Part shown: one piece after another, positions 1 to 9,423 of the stretch | Position numbering within the stretch: the first letter of the stretch is position 1 | Layout of the letters: each line of letters begins with the position of its first letter | Origin: Acidobacteriota bacterium | GTDB taxonomy: Bacteria; Acidobacteriota; Vicinamibacteria; Vicinamibacterales; UBA8438 | Length of the DNA stretch: 64,000 nucleotides | NCBI GenBank assembly: GCA_015659035.1 | Contig: DQNS01000034.1 | Location: 1 to 64,000 of the forward strand | Reading direction: 5' to 3' | The notes under the pieces: generated by a model | Seen by the model: only the letters and a program-made list of their open reading frames with translations | Database searches by the model: none | What the model was told of the DNA's origin: nothing | Translations under genes and position numbers: made by a program

Positions 1-159
1 AATAACTGTGCCATTCTGGCCGTCGATGCAACCCGCCCCGCGGCGTTGCTCGTCGATTGCATACTCTCGGTATGCGCACTCCTCGCGCCGTAGGCGTGCC
101 GCGCGCGGCGTCGATCTGGGCCCAGAAGGTGGCACACTTATTCTGGTCAGGGTCCTTAG
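1..159 (+). repeat. MITE-like core repeat, B-type right arm, cut by window edge
   Basis: Copy of the intergenic repeat found throughout this window. The shared core (gcatccc..gcggcgttgctcg.., then a near palindrome around atactgccggtat, then ctcctcgcgcc) is recognisable but diverged. The right end carries the B-type arm, which in reverse complement begins TTAGG and includes an AGAATAA-like stretch. The left arm is incomplete at the window edge. It overlaps the 5' part of the pilus-like reading frame, so it may have supplied or replaced that gene's start. Confidence 0.6.
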
Positions 160-766
160 CGGCGGCGACCGGCGCGGCAGCGCCTTGCTCGTGACCCTGC
201 TGATCGGGGTGCTGTTATCCGGCCTGGCGGGCGCGCTCGTCGTCGTCCTCTCGACCGAGGAGGCGGTCGAGGTGAATCATCGTCGTGGGGTTGTGGCGTT
301 GTATGCGGCGGACGGCCTGCTGGCAGATGTGGTCGCCGAACTGGCGGCTGTACCCGATTGGCGAGCAGTGCTAGGCGGGTCGCGGCGCTCAACGTTCAGC
401 ACCGGCCCGATCCGGGTGCCGCTTGGCGACGGGTCGGTGATCAATCTCCGGCAGGAGACGCTCGACCTGCAGCGGGCGCTCGAGCGGGCCGGGGCCCCCG
501 GGGTGACCCCCCAGTGGCGTCTGTATGCGTGGGGGTGGTTCGCCGACCTGGTACACGAGACCGACCCTGGCCGGCTCGTCTACGTCGCGGCGTGGGTCCG
601 CGACGATCTGGCGGACCCAGACGCCGACCCGGGGCAGGACACGAACGGACGAGTCGTGGTGCGGGCGGCCGCATTCGGCTCGTTTCGCACCCGGCGTGCC
701 GTGGACGCGGCGGTCGGCAGAGAGTCGGGCTCCCTCAGCGTGGTGACGTGGGGCCTGGTGCGGTGA
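8..766 (+). CDS. PilX-like type IV pilus assembly protein, start uncertain
   Basis: The frame has one hydrophobic helix at about residues 58-84 (GSALLVTLLIGVLLSGLAG), then a TEEAVEVNHRRGVVALYAAD stretch typical of PilX-type minor pilins. In these proteins an N-terminal transmembrane helix is followed by a periplasmic domain whose first helix reads N-H-R..AL.AAD. The family assists type IV pilus biogenesis at the inner membrane. The first 50 or so codons are translated repeat DNA, so the real start is unclear. A TTG at 185 lies inside the helix, and no good ATG with a ribosome site is visible. The family call is by pattern only; a general secreted pseudopilin-like protein is the alternative. 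Confidence 0.45.
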   Translation: MPFWPSMQPAPRRCSSIAYSRYAHSSRRRRAARGVDLGPEGGTLILVRVLSGGDRRGSALLVTLLIGVLLSGLAGALVVVLSTEEAVEVNHRRGVVALYAADGLLADVVAELAAVPDWRAVLGGSRRSTFSTGPIRVPLGDGSVINLRQETLDLQRALERAGAPGVTPQWRLYAWGWFADLVHETDPGRLVYVAAWVRDDLADPDADPGQDTNGRVVVRAAAFGSFRTRRAVDAAVGRESGSLSVVTWGLVR

Positions 767-835
767 TCGCACGATAGCGGTAGCAGTCGGGCGCCGCGGC
801 ATCCAGACTGGGGCCGCCAGTCTGCTACACTGACG

Positions 836-1042
836 CGCCGGTGGTCCGTTTCATGAGTACGGCAACGCACCGCCTCTCGACAGGCTCGAGGCGTCCCGAG
901 CGTGTCGAGGGACGAGGGCCGTCGAGATCGACGCCGCGCACGGCCCACCTACGGCGCGAGGATGGAGCATACCGGCAGTATTCGACTGACGAGCAACGCC
1001 GGGGGGGCGGGATGCATCGGCGGCCGAGGAGCGGTTGACGTC
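836..1042 (-). repeat. MITE-like core repeat, C-type arm with nested palindrome
   Basis: The core runs on the minus strand (gcataccggcagtattcg at about 966-983 is the reverse complement of the core). The low-coordinate arm resembles the C-type arm seen perfectly at 58720-58880. A palindromic insert of about 46 bp rich in ctcgacaggctcg/cgagcgtgtcgag sits at about 871-922. The same insert occupies the same place in the copy at 23862-24066, so these two share a subfamily structure. It fills the gap between the pilus-like gene and aroB. Confidence 0.65.
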
Positions 1043-1061
1043 CTATAGCTGGCCGGGAAAC

Positions 1062-1099
1062 GTCGGGGCTGTAAGAAAAGCTTCGCGAGCAGCCCGCTA
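1062..1099 (-). repeat. Fragment of family-E hairpin repeat at aroB 3' end
   Basis: The minus-strand stretch corresponding to 1065-1083 (aagcttttcttacagcccc) is identical to part of the family-E repeat at 49948-50061 and close to the one at 24224-24335. The fragment ends at the aroB stop codon, which probably lies in repeat-derived sequence. Confidence 0.5.
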
Positions 1100-2182
1100 C
1101 GCGCGCACACCGATGGCCCGCAGCGCGCGACGCATGTCTTTCTCGGTGACGTCGTCCACGATGACGGTGTCGCCGATGCCGTTCGGCAACACGACGTGAA
1201 GCCGTCCGGCGACGACTTTCTTGTCCCGCCGCATCGCGGCGAGCACCGCTGACGCCGACAGGTCGGTCACCGCCGGCAGCGGGCCCATCCGGCCGATCAG
1301 ATCGGTCAGGGCCGTGTGGTCGTCCGAGTCGAGCAGACCGCGGGACGCCCCGATGTGCGCCGCCACCAGCATCCCGTACGCGACGGCCTCGCCGTGACGC
1401 AGACGTCGGTAGTGCGTCACCGCCTCGAGCGCGTGCCCGGTTGTGTGCCCGAAGTTCAGCACCCGGCGCCGCCCCGTTTCCCGTTCATCCGCCGCCACCA
1501 CCTCGGCCTTGATCCAGCAAGAGGCGGTGACGATCTCCGTGATCACGTCCGGCTCGCGCGCGAAGATACGCGGGAGATCGATCGCAATCCGTTCGAACAG
1601 GGCGCGGCTGGCGATGACCCCGTACTTCACCACCTCGTAGAGACCGGCGCGGAACTCGCGTTTCGGTAGGGTGTCCAGCAGCCGGGGGTCGGCGATGACC
1701 GCCGCCGGCGGGTGGAACGCGCCGATCAGGTTCTTACCGAGCGCGTGGTTGACACCCACTTTGCCGCCGATGGAGCTGTCGACCTGTGCGAGCAAAGTGG
1801 TCGGAACGTGCACCAGGTCCACGCCGCGCAGATACGTGGCGGCCGCGAACCCAACGGTGTCGCCGATGACCCCGCCGCCCACCGCGATAATCGTCGACTG
1901 TCGGTCGGCGCCGACCCGGATCAGCGATTCGTAGATGCGGGCGACCGTCTGCAGGGTCTTTGACCGTTCCCCGTCGGGCACCAACAGGTGCTCGACTCCG
2001 GGCAACGCCGCCATCAGCGTCTCGCCGTGCCGTTTCCAGACGGTTGGACTAGATAGGAGCAGTCGCCGCGTGCCGACACCGGCGGCCGCCAGCCACCGGG
2101 CAATGTGGTCCACGACCCCATGCGCCACGAAGACCGGGTAGGTGTGCGTGGCGCTGCGGATATTGATCCGTGTCGGCTGCAT
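1097..2182 (-). CDS. aroB: 3-dehydroquinate synthase
   Basis: Second step of the shikimate pathway: converts DAHP to 3-dehydroquinate with NAD and a divalent metal, in the cytosol. The 361-residue product matches the family length. Visible motifs are the NAD-binding GGGVIGD at residues 102-108, SSIGGKVGVN with ALGKNLIGAFH at about 136-157, the metal-ligand region YEVVKYG near 190, NFGHTTGHALE near 245 and HGEAVAYGM near 264. The ATG at 2182 was chosen because it starts the conserved N-terminus; the frame stays open upstream to 2287 with non-conserved sequence. The gene stands alone, divergent from proS. A shikimate gene with no pathway neighbours here is not unusual. Confidence 0.95.
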   Translation of the reverse strand: MQPTRINIRSATHTYPVFVAHGVVDHIARWLAAAGVGTRRLLLSSPTVWKRHGETLMAALPGVEHLLVPDGERSKTLQTVARIYESLIRVGADRQSTIIAVGGGVIGDTVGFAAATYLRGVDLVHVPTTLLAQVDSSIGGKVGVNHALGKNLIGAFHPPAAVIADPRLLDTLPKREFRAGLYEVVKYGVIASRALFERIAIDLPRIFAREPDVITEIVTASCWIKAEVVAADERETGRRRVLNFGHTTGHALEAVTHYRRLRHGEAVAYGMLVAAHIGASRGLLDSDDHTALTDLIGRMGPLPAVTDLSASAVLAAMRRDKKVVAGRLHVVLPNGIGDTVIVDDVTEKDMRRALRAIGVRA

Positions 2183-2318
2183 GGGTGTCCGTTCGATGGG
2201 ACCAGGATGCCGCACGGTAGGATAACAGCACTTTTTCGAGCGGAGGCCGGACAAGGCGGCGCCGAGGTGGCCGGCCGGTGCCTGCACAGGCCTGGGCGCG
2301 CGACGCCAGCCCTTCTTC

Positions 2319-2348
2319 TTGACAGAAGATCCACCCTCGGCCTACGCT
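2319..2348 (+). promoter_or_regulatory. Sigma70-like promoter for proS, leaderless configuration
   Basis: A perfect TTGACA (2319-2324) is followed after 18 bp by TACGCT (2343-2348). Transcription would begin about 7 nt later, at or next to the GTG at 2355, which is the start codon that best fits the ProRS family. No ribosome-binding site precedes that GTG. Position only; not tested. Confidence 0.45.
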
Positions 2349-2354
2349 CCGCCG

Positions 2355-4076
2355 GTGCCGACCCACTTCAAAGAACTGTTCATCCCGACGCTTCGCGAGG
2401 ACCCGGCTGAGGCGGACACCCGCTCTCACAAGCTGCTCCTGAGGGGCGGCTACATCCGCCAGCTGGCCGCGGGCATCTACTCTCTGCTTCCCCTGGGCCA
2501 GCGATCGTTCCTCAAGATCATCGCCATCGTGCGGGAGGAGATGAACGCCATCGGCGGCCAGGAGTTCCTCCTGCCGGCCCTGCATCCTGCCGACCTGTGG
2601 CGGGAAACCGGTCGCTTCGACGACATGGGTGAGATCCTCTTCCGCCTCAAGGACCGCAGCCAGCGCGATCTGGTGCTGGGACCGACCCATGAGGAGGTCT
2701 TCACGGCCATCGCCCGCGACGAACTGCGTTCCTACAAGCAGCTGCCCCAGATCTGGTACCAGATTCAGAACAAGTTCCGGGACGAGGCCCGGGCCAAGTC
2801 GGGCCTTCTGCGAGTGCGGCAGTTCACCATGAAGGACTCGTACTCCTTCGATCTGGACAGTGACGGTCTGGATGCCGCCTACGACAAGCACGACCGCGCC
2901 TACCGTACGATCTTCACCCGCTGCGGCCTCGAGTTCGTGGCGGTCGAGGCCCACTCGGGGGCCATGGGCGGTTCGTCGAGCCAGGAGTTCATGGTCCGCA
3001 GCGACGCCGGCGAAGATGACATCGCCGCCTGTTCCGCCTGCGGCTACTCGGCCAACCTGGCGAAGGCGACCTCGCGGCTGCAGCCGGTGGAGGACAGTGA
3101 CCCCGAAGGGCGCCAGCCGGCGAAGGTCCACACGCCAGGCCAGAAGACCATTGCCGAGATCGAGGCCTTTCTGGGCTGGCCCGCCAGCCGTCAGATCAAG
3201 TCGCTCGTGTACATGGCCGGTGAGACACCGGTGATGGTCCTGGTGCGCGGGGACCATGAGCTGAACGAGACGAAACTGGCCGTGGCCGCCGGCGTGGCCG
3301 AGGTGCGGCCGGCGACGGACGAGGAGATCCAGGATCTGATGGGGGCCGCCGCTGGCAGCCTGGGCCCAGTGAACCTACCTCAAAATCTGACCGTCCTCAC
3401 CGACGACGCCCTGCGGGACCGGCGCAACATGGCCTGCGGCGCCAACCAAGACGACTATCATCTGATCGGCGTCACACCAGGCGAGCACTTCACACCTCAC
3501 TGGGAGGAACTGCGCACCGTGGCTTCTGGTGAAGGGTGCCCCACGTGCGACGGCACGCTGGAAGTGTTCCGCGCCATCGAGGTTGGTCACATCTTCAAGC
3601 TAGGAACAAAATACTCCGAAGCCCTGGGGGCCAACGTCCTGGATTCCGCCGGCAAGGCGGTCCCCGTCGTGATGGGATCGTACGGGATCGGCGTGGAGCG
3701 CATCCTCGCCTCCGCGGTGGAGCTCTACGGCGACGATGCCGGTATCGTCCTGCCTCCGTCCATTGCGCCCTTCGACGTCATCCTGGTGCTGGTCAAGGCC
3801 AGCGACCGGGATCAGCAGCAGGCGGCGGAGCGTTTCACCGGTGAGCTCGAGGCGACCGGCCTTGAGGTCCTGGTGGACGACCGCAACGAGCGGCCCGGCG
3901 TCAAGTTCAAAGACGCTGAGTTGATCGGCATTCCGGTGCGCATCACCCTTGGAAGAGGTCTGGCCACCGGCGTGGTGGAACTGACAGACCGCCGAACGGG
4001 CCAGACCGTCGAGACGTCCGTGGATGAGATCACGGCCGCCGTACGGGCCATCCTGGCCCGAGCCGGCGGAACATGA
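2355..4076 (+). CDS. proS: Prolyl-tRNA synthetase, bacterial type with editing insertion
   Basis: Charges tRNA-Pro with proline in the cytosol. At 573 residues from GTG 2355 it matches the long bacterial (E. coli-like) form. The N-terminus [14 protein letters not shown] and [16 protein letters not shown] are hallmark class II motif 1 sequence. Motif 2 is around [21 protein letters not shown], and motif 3 is [16 protein letters not shown]. The INS editing domain (about 215-395, including HELNETKLA) removes mischarged alanine. A TTG at 2319 is an alternative start, but it lies in the -35 box of the proposed promoter and adds non-conserved residues. Convergent with the OmpA gene downstream. Confidence 0.95.
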   Translation: MPTHFKELFIPTLREDPAEADTRSHKLLLRGGYIRQLAAGIYSLLPLGQRSFLKIIAIVREEMNAIGGQEFLLPALHPADLWRETGRFDDMGEILFRLKDRSQRDLVLGPTHEEVFTAIARDELRSYKQLPQIWYQIQNKFRDEARAKSGLLRVRQFTMKDSYSFDLDSDGLDAAYDKHDRAYRTIFTRCGLEFVAVEAHSGAMGGSSSQEFMVRSDAGEDDIAACSACGYSANLAKATSRLQPVEDSDPEGRQPAKVHTPGQKTIAEIEAFLGWPASRQIKSLVYMAGETPVMVLVRGDHELNETKLAVAAGVAEVRPATDEEIQDLMGAAAGSLGPVNLPQNLTVLTDDALRDRRNMACGANQDDYHLIGVTPGEHFTPHWEELRTVASGEGCPTCDGTLEVFRAIEVGHIFKLGTKYSEALGANVLDSAGKAVPVVMGSYGIGVERILASAVELYGDDAGIVLPPSIAPFDVILVLVKASDRDQQQAAERFTGELEATGLEVLVDDRNERPGVKFKDAELIGIPVRITLGRGLATGVVELTDRRTGQTVETSVDEITAAVRAILARAGGT

Positions 4077-4186
4077 GCCCGGCCGACGGATCTGACTGGC
4101 CGGACGTGCGCGCTGGCCATCGACAGACGTCGTGCTGTGGGCAGTGGCGACCGGCCGGATGACCCCTCGCCGTCACGCCGCGAGCT

Positions 4187-5632
<1,446 letters not shown>

Positions 5633-5798
5633 CGTGGGTGTACCCCTCCGGAAACGCACACGCAGATAATGCACGTGCGTCCGCGGCATGATACGGCCGC
5701 GGGTGACTGAAGTCAACGGAGACGGGGGTCAGAAGTGCTTGATTTTGAACGGGATGGCTCATTCGCTCACAACGCGAACCCACGAGCCTGGAGCTTCG

Positions 5799-6632
5799 CT
5801 AGCCATCGTCGTCCTTTCGCCGCGGGGCGACCGCCCAGGCGATGCCGATGCTCAGGGCGTAGAGCACCATCATGGGCGCCGCCATCAGCGTCAACGTGAC
5901 CGGATCGCCCGTCGGGGTTAGCACCGCCGCGACGATGAAGATGATCAAGATGGCGTATTTCGTATTGCGCAGCAGGAAGCCGGCGCTCACCACCCCGATA
6001 CGCGCCAGGAAGAACACCAGCGTGGGCATCTGGAACACGACGCCGCAGGCGAGCGCCAGCCGAACGTAGAGCGAGAACGTCGGCTGGATTCTCGGCATGA
6101 ACGTCATGTACTCGTTCGAGAAGCCGGCGAGGAACCGCCAGGCGGTTGGAAACAGCAAGTAGTGGGCGAACAGGCACCCCCCCAAGAAGAACAGGCTGGA
6201 GAGCGTCACGAAGGGGATGGTGGACTTCTTCTCGTGCGCATACAGACCGGGTGCGACGAATCGCCAGAACTGCAGCAGCACCATCGGCATCGCGAAGATC
6301 AGCCCGACCAGCGCCGCGATCTTGATGTAGAGAAAGAATGCCTCGGTCGGTTCGGTGTAGATGAACTCGCCACCCTCGGGAAGTAGCTCGTCGAGCGGCC
6401 GCATCACGAACGCGAAGATCGGGACGATGAACGCGAACGCGATCAAGAACCCGATGAAGATCGCCGCGACCGAGATGACGAGCCGCTTCCGCAACTCGTC
6501 CAGATGGTCCAGGAAGGACATCCGGCCGCCGGCACCGTCGCCGTCGCCGTCGAGCTCGTCCTCGTCCGGCCGCGTGTCGATCGCGTCCTCGTGGTCAGGA
6601 TCGACCGCACCGGGCACGGGGAGGGCGGACAT
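5799..6632 (-). CDS. tatC: Sec-independent protein translocase subunit TatC
   Basis: Membrane core of the twin-arginine translocase, which exports folded proteins across the inner membrane. The 277-residue protein has an acidic N-terminal extension (about 1-36), then MSFLDHLDELRKRL, the conserved TatC N-terminus that binds signal peptides. Six hydrophobic segments follow, with FWRFVAPGLYAHEK and the late segment ending LTPTGDP typical of the family. It lies 8 bp downstream of tatA in one transcript driven by the promoter at 7184-7212. The acidic, aspartate-rich extension before the conserved part is longer than in E. coli. Confidence 0.95.
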   Translation of the reverse strand: MSALPVPGAVDPDHEDAIDTRPDEDELDGDGDGAGGRMSFLDHLDELRKRLVISVAAIFIGFLIAFAFIVPIFAFVMRPLDELLPEGGEFIYTEPTEAFFLYIKIAALVGLIFAMPMVLLQFWRFVAPGLYAHEKKSTIPFVTLSSLFFLGGCLFAHYLLFPTAWRFLAGFSNEYMTFMPRIQPTFSLYVRLALACGVVFQMPTLVFFLARIGVVSAGFLLRNTKYAILIIFIVAAVLTPTGDPVTLTLMAAPMMVLYALSIGIAWAVAPRRKDDDG

Positions 6633-6640
6633 GGACCGCG

Positions 6641-7042
6641 TCAGACGCTGGCGCGACGTGGAGGATCACGAGGATCGGTTGGATGAGCGAGAGGGGGCTT
6701 GGCCTCGTCGTGCTGCTGGTCTTCGGCCGGTGGGGCCGCAGCACGGGTCGACGCGGGCGGCTCGGGGTGGGTCTGCTCTTCGACGCGGATCTCGTCCTCG
6801 TGCTGCGGGTCTTCGGCGGGTGGGGCCGGTGCACGGGCTGGAGCGGGCGGTTCGCGAGGGGTCTGCTCCTCGACGTGGATCTCTTCCTCGAGGGTGTTGC
6901 GGAGATCGTTCGATGCGCGCTTGAACTCACCGAGGCTCTTGCCGAGTGAGCGGCCAAGCTCAGGCAGTTTCCGCGGTCCGAATATGATCAGCGCGATCAC
7001 GAAGATGATGAGCAACTCCGGCATCCCGATCGAACCAAGCAT
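6641..7042 (-). CDS. tatA: Twin-arginine translocase subunit TatA/TatB type
   Basis: The ATG at 7042 is preceded by AGAGGAG. The N-terminus [20 protein letters not shown] is the single membrane helix, followed by [23 protein letters not shown], the amphipathic helix of TatA. Oligomers form the Tat pore with TatC. The 133-residue length is long for TatA because the C-terminal tail (about 55-130) is a proline/glutamate-rich region. That tail contains a tandem duplication of about 30 residues, each copy having VEEQT, PEPPA or REPPA, APPAED and QH. With no separate TatB here, this protein may do both jobs. Confidence 0.92.
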   Translation of the reverse strand: MLGSIGMPELLIIFVIALIIFGPRKLPELGRSLGKSLGEFKRASNDLRNTLEEEIHVEEQTPREPPAPARAPAPPAEDPQHEDEIRVEEQTHPEPPASTRAAAPPAEDQQHDEAKPPLAHPTDPRDPPRRASV

Positions 7043-7104
7043 GATTGCGGCTCCTCTTGTGCCTGTCGTGTCTCCGCTCGCCAACCGCAACATGGCGACT
7101 GCAA

Positions 7105-7125
7105 GACCCTGCTGGGAGCAGGGTC
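7105..7125 (-). other. Perfect 9-bp stem hairpin in tatA leader
   Basis: GACCCTGCT and its exact complement are separated by 3 nt, lying between the proposed transcription start (about 7177) and the tatA ATG (7042). There is no U-run after it, so a simple terminator is not supported. It may be a leader structure or a processing site. Confidence 0.5.
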
Positions 7126-7183
7126 GAGTATGCCGTCACGGCGTCGAGATAGCGCTGAACGCTGCGCATATCTCACTCATCGC

Positions 7184-7212
7184 ATTATAGGAGTGACGGG
7201 TGAGTGGGTCAA
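7184..7212 (-). promoter_or_regulatory. Sigma70 promoter for tatA-tatC
   Basis: On the minus strand TTGACC (7212-7207) and a perfect TATAAT (7189-7184) are separated by 17 bp. The predicted start near 7177 gives a leader of about 135 nt that contains the 7105-7125 hairpin. The rest of the 7043-7431 gap holds a locally AT-rich stretch (about 7240-7265) but no gene that I can support. Confidence 0.7.
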
Positions 7213-7431
7213 GCAACCAACCCTCGGTGAAGTCACTGAAGTCATTGTGTATAAGTATGTTACGTCGTTCCGCCGCGTTGCATCCGGTGGGTCGGGATAG
7301 GCCGCGTGGAGTGTCGGCCGAGCGAGGCTCATCGCGGCGGGCGGCAGGACGGGCAGGATCGTGGTACCGACGAGTGATCCGGCTGCAGATCTTCAGCCAG
7401 CCGACCCGCTGTTTCTGCTAGCATCATAGGT

Positions 7432-9069
7432 ATGAACGGTATGCGCAACTCGAGAATTCTGACGACGGCGGTGGCGGTCGTGATTGGGTCAGCCCTGTTG
7501 GGCGGGCTGTTCGGCGGGCGGGTGCTGGCCGGTCAGGACGGCCTCAGCCAGCACTACGAGGCGTTCACCACGGCGCTGGCGGCCATTGAGACCACCTACG
7601 TGGGCGAGGTCGATTCGGAGCGGCTCGTGTATCAGGCGATCGGCGGCATGCTGCAGACGCTCGACCCACACTCCAGCTTCATGGATCCGCGGTCATATGC
7701 CCAGCTGCGAGAACGCCAGGAAGGCCGATATTACGGTCTGGGCATCACGATCAGGGTCATCGATCGTGCCATCACGGTGATGAATCTGTTCGAGGGGTCA
7801 CCGGCGTATCGCACGGGCATTCGACGCGGCGACGTCATCGCCCGCATCGCCGGAGAGAACGCCATCGGCATCACCAGCGACGAGGCGGTCAAGCAGCTGC
7901 GCGGACCGAAGGGCAGTACGGTCGTCGTGTCGATCCGGCGACGGGGGTATGACAGGCTCATCGAGCTGGAAGTAGAGCGGGATGAGATCTCCATTCCGAC
8001 GGTCCAGGGCACCTTCATGATCGACGACACGATCGGCTACGTGCGCCTGAGAGACTTCTCGGAAACGAGCTCGCGCGAGCTGCGAGCGGCGTTGCGCGAG
8101 CTGGACGAGCTCGGAATGGAGGAGCTGCTGCTCGACATCCGCGACAATCCAGGTGGCCCGCTCGACCAGGCCATTCGCGTGTCGAACGAGTTCCTGCCCA
8201 GGGGCGATCTGATTGTCTACACCCGTGGCCGGATACAGAATTCGGACCAGGACTATCACGCGCGTGAGGACGGCGACCATAACGACATTCCGCTCGTGGT
8301 GCTGGTGAACCGCAACAGCGCGAGTGCGTCCGAGATCGTGTCTGGAGCAATTCAGGATCACGATCGTGGCCTGATCGTCGGCGAGACGACGTTCGGCAAG
8401 GCGCTGGTCCAGTCGGTCTACCGGGTCAGCCAGGAGGCCGGTCTCGCGTTGACGACCGCCCGGTACTACACGCCGAGTGGCCGGATGATCCAGCGTCCGT
8501 GGGACGGGACGTTCGACGAGTATCTGACCTACGCCATGCGCGACCAGAAGCCGGCCGACCACGCCATGAGCGAACGGCGGCTCACCGACGCTGGTCGCGA
8601 GGTGTTCGAGGGCGGCGGGATCGAGCCGGACCATTTTATCTCTGGTCCGATCGAAGGGTTCGACCCCACGGCGTTTGGTCGTCTGCTCGCCGCGCGGCAG
8701 GAGTTCGCCACGTTCGCAGAGCGGTTCTCGGCCGAGGGTGACACGCGGATCAAGGACGAGGGGAGCGGACGTCAGCGGGTCTCCCCGGGGTTTGTGATCG
8801 ACGACGCGATGATGGCCGACTTTCGGTCCCAGCTCGAGTCCCGGAGGCTGACGCTCGATGAGGAAGTCGAGGAGGCGTTCGTGTCCGACGCGGCGTTCAT
8901 CCGGGCGATGATGCACTACGAGATCGACCTTGCCCTGTTCAGCCTCGACGAGGCGCGGCGCAACCTGACCGCGCACGATCCGCAGGTGCAGTACGCCCTC
9001 ACGTTGTTCCCCGAGGCGGCGCGTCTGCTCAACGTGTCTCGGCAGGCCGGCGTCGTGGCGGCGCGCTGA
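7432..9069 (+). CDS. S41 family carboxy-terminal processing protease (CtpA/Prc type)
   Basis: Periplasmic serine protease that cleaves C-terminal tails. An N-terminal hydrophobic anchor or signal lies at about 9-33 (RILTTAVAVVIGSALLGGLF), a PDZ domain at about 95-170, and the protease core at about 190-360. The Ser-Lys dyad is visible: Ser298 in NRNSASASE and Lys323 in GETTFGKALVQS, 25 residues apart as in the family. At 545 residues it carries a C-terminal extension of about 170 residues with no motif I recognise. It stands between the tat promoter region and smc, and has its own poorly defined promoter. Confidence 0.93.
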   Translation: MNGMRNSRILTTAVAVVIGSALLGGLFGGRVLAGQDGLSQHYEAFTTALAAIETTYVGEVDSERLVYQAIGGMLQTLDPHSSFMDPRSYAQLRERQEGRYYGLGITIRVIDRAITVMNLFEGSPAYRTGIRRGDVIARIAGENAIGITSDEAVKQLRGPKGSTVVVSIRRRGYDRLIELEVERDEISIPTVQGTFMIDDTIGYVRLRDFSETSSRELRAALRELDELGMEELLLDIRDNPGGPLDQAIRVSNEFLPRGDLIVYTRGRIQNSDQDYHAREDGDHNDIPLVVLVNRNSASASEIVSGAIQDHDRGLIVGETTFGKALVQSVYRVSQEAGLALTTARYYTPSGRMIQRPWDGTFDEYLTYAMRDQKPADHAMSERRLTDAGREVFEGGGIEPDHFISGPIEGFDPTAFGRLLAARQEFATFAERFSAEGDTRIKDEGSGRQRVSPGFVIDDAMMADFRSQLESRRLTLDEEVEEAFVSDAAFIRAMMHYEIDLALFSLDEARRNLTAHDPQVQYALTLFPEAARLLNVSRQAGVVAAR

Positions 9070-9228
9070 GGACCCAGTCAAGGATAACTTCACATTTGTG
9101 GCCGCCGTCCATCCCGTCTGGCGGCGTTCCTCGCCGGTCGAATACTGCCGGTATGTTCCCTCCTCGCGCCTTGCCACCCGGGCGCCTCGACGCCCACAAA
9201 TGCGAACTGATTCTTGACCGGACCCTAA
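9068..9228 (+). repeat. MITE-like core repeat with B-type arms
   Basis: Complete copy: imperfect inverted arms of about 33 bp at both ends (left GGACCCAGTCAAGGATAAC; the right end in reverse complement is TTAGGGTCCGGTCAAGAATC) around the shared core with gaatactgccggtatg. It begins at the stop codon of the protease gene. Confidence 0.85.
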
Positions 9229-9233
9229 GGTTC

Positions 9234-9262
9234 TTGCTCACGGGCTCGGCCCCTGGTACACT
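9234..9262 (+). promoter_or_regulatory. Candidate promoter for smc
   Basis: TTGCTC (9234-9239), a 17-bp spacer, then TACACT (9257-9262). It starts just past the repeat. The predicted leader to the smc ATG would be about 155 nt. Confidence 0.4.
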
Positions 9263-9423
9263 GCGGCCAGTCGGAGGGGCGCGTCGTCGTTAGCCCGCAA
9301 TCGCACAGGTCTTCCGGAGCGTTTCCAGCCGCTCGAGAGGCGGGGTGGCCCCACCCCTGGTTCGGGCGGCTGTTGTTGTGTACGACCGACAACATGGCCG
9401 CGATCGAGTGAGAAACTACACCC

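Noticed and set aside
2049-3257. Minus-strand 402-codon frame opposite proS
   Set aside because: Antisense of the ProRS coding sequence; no family features.
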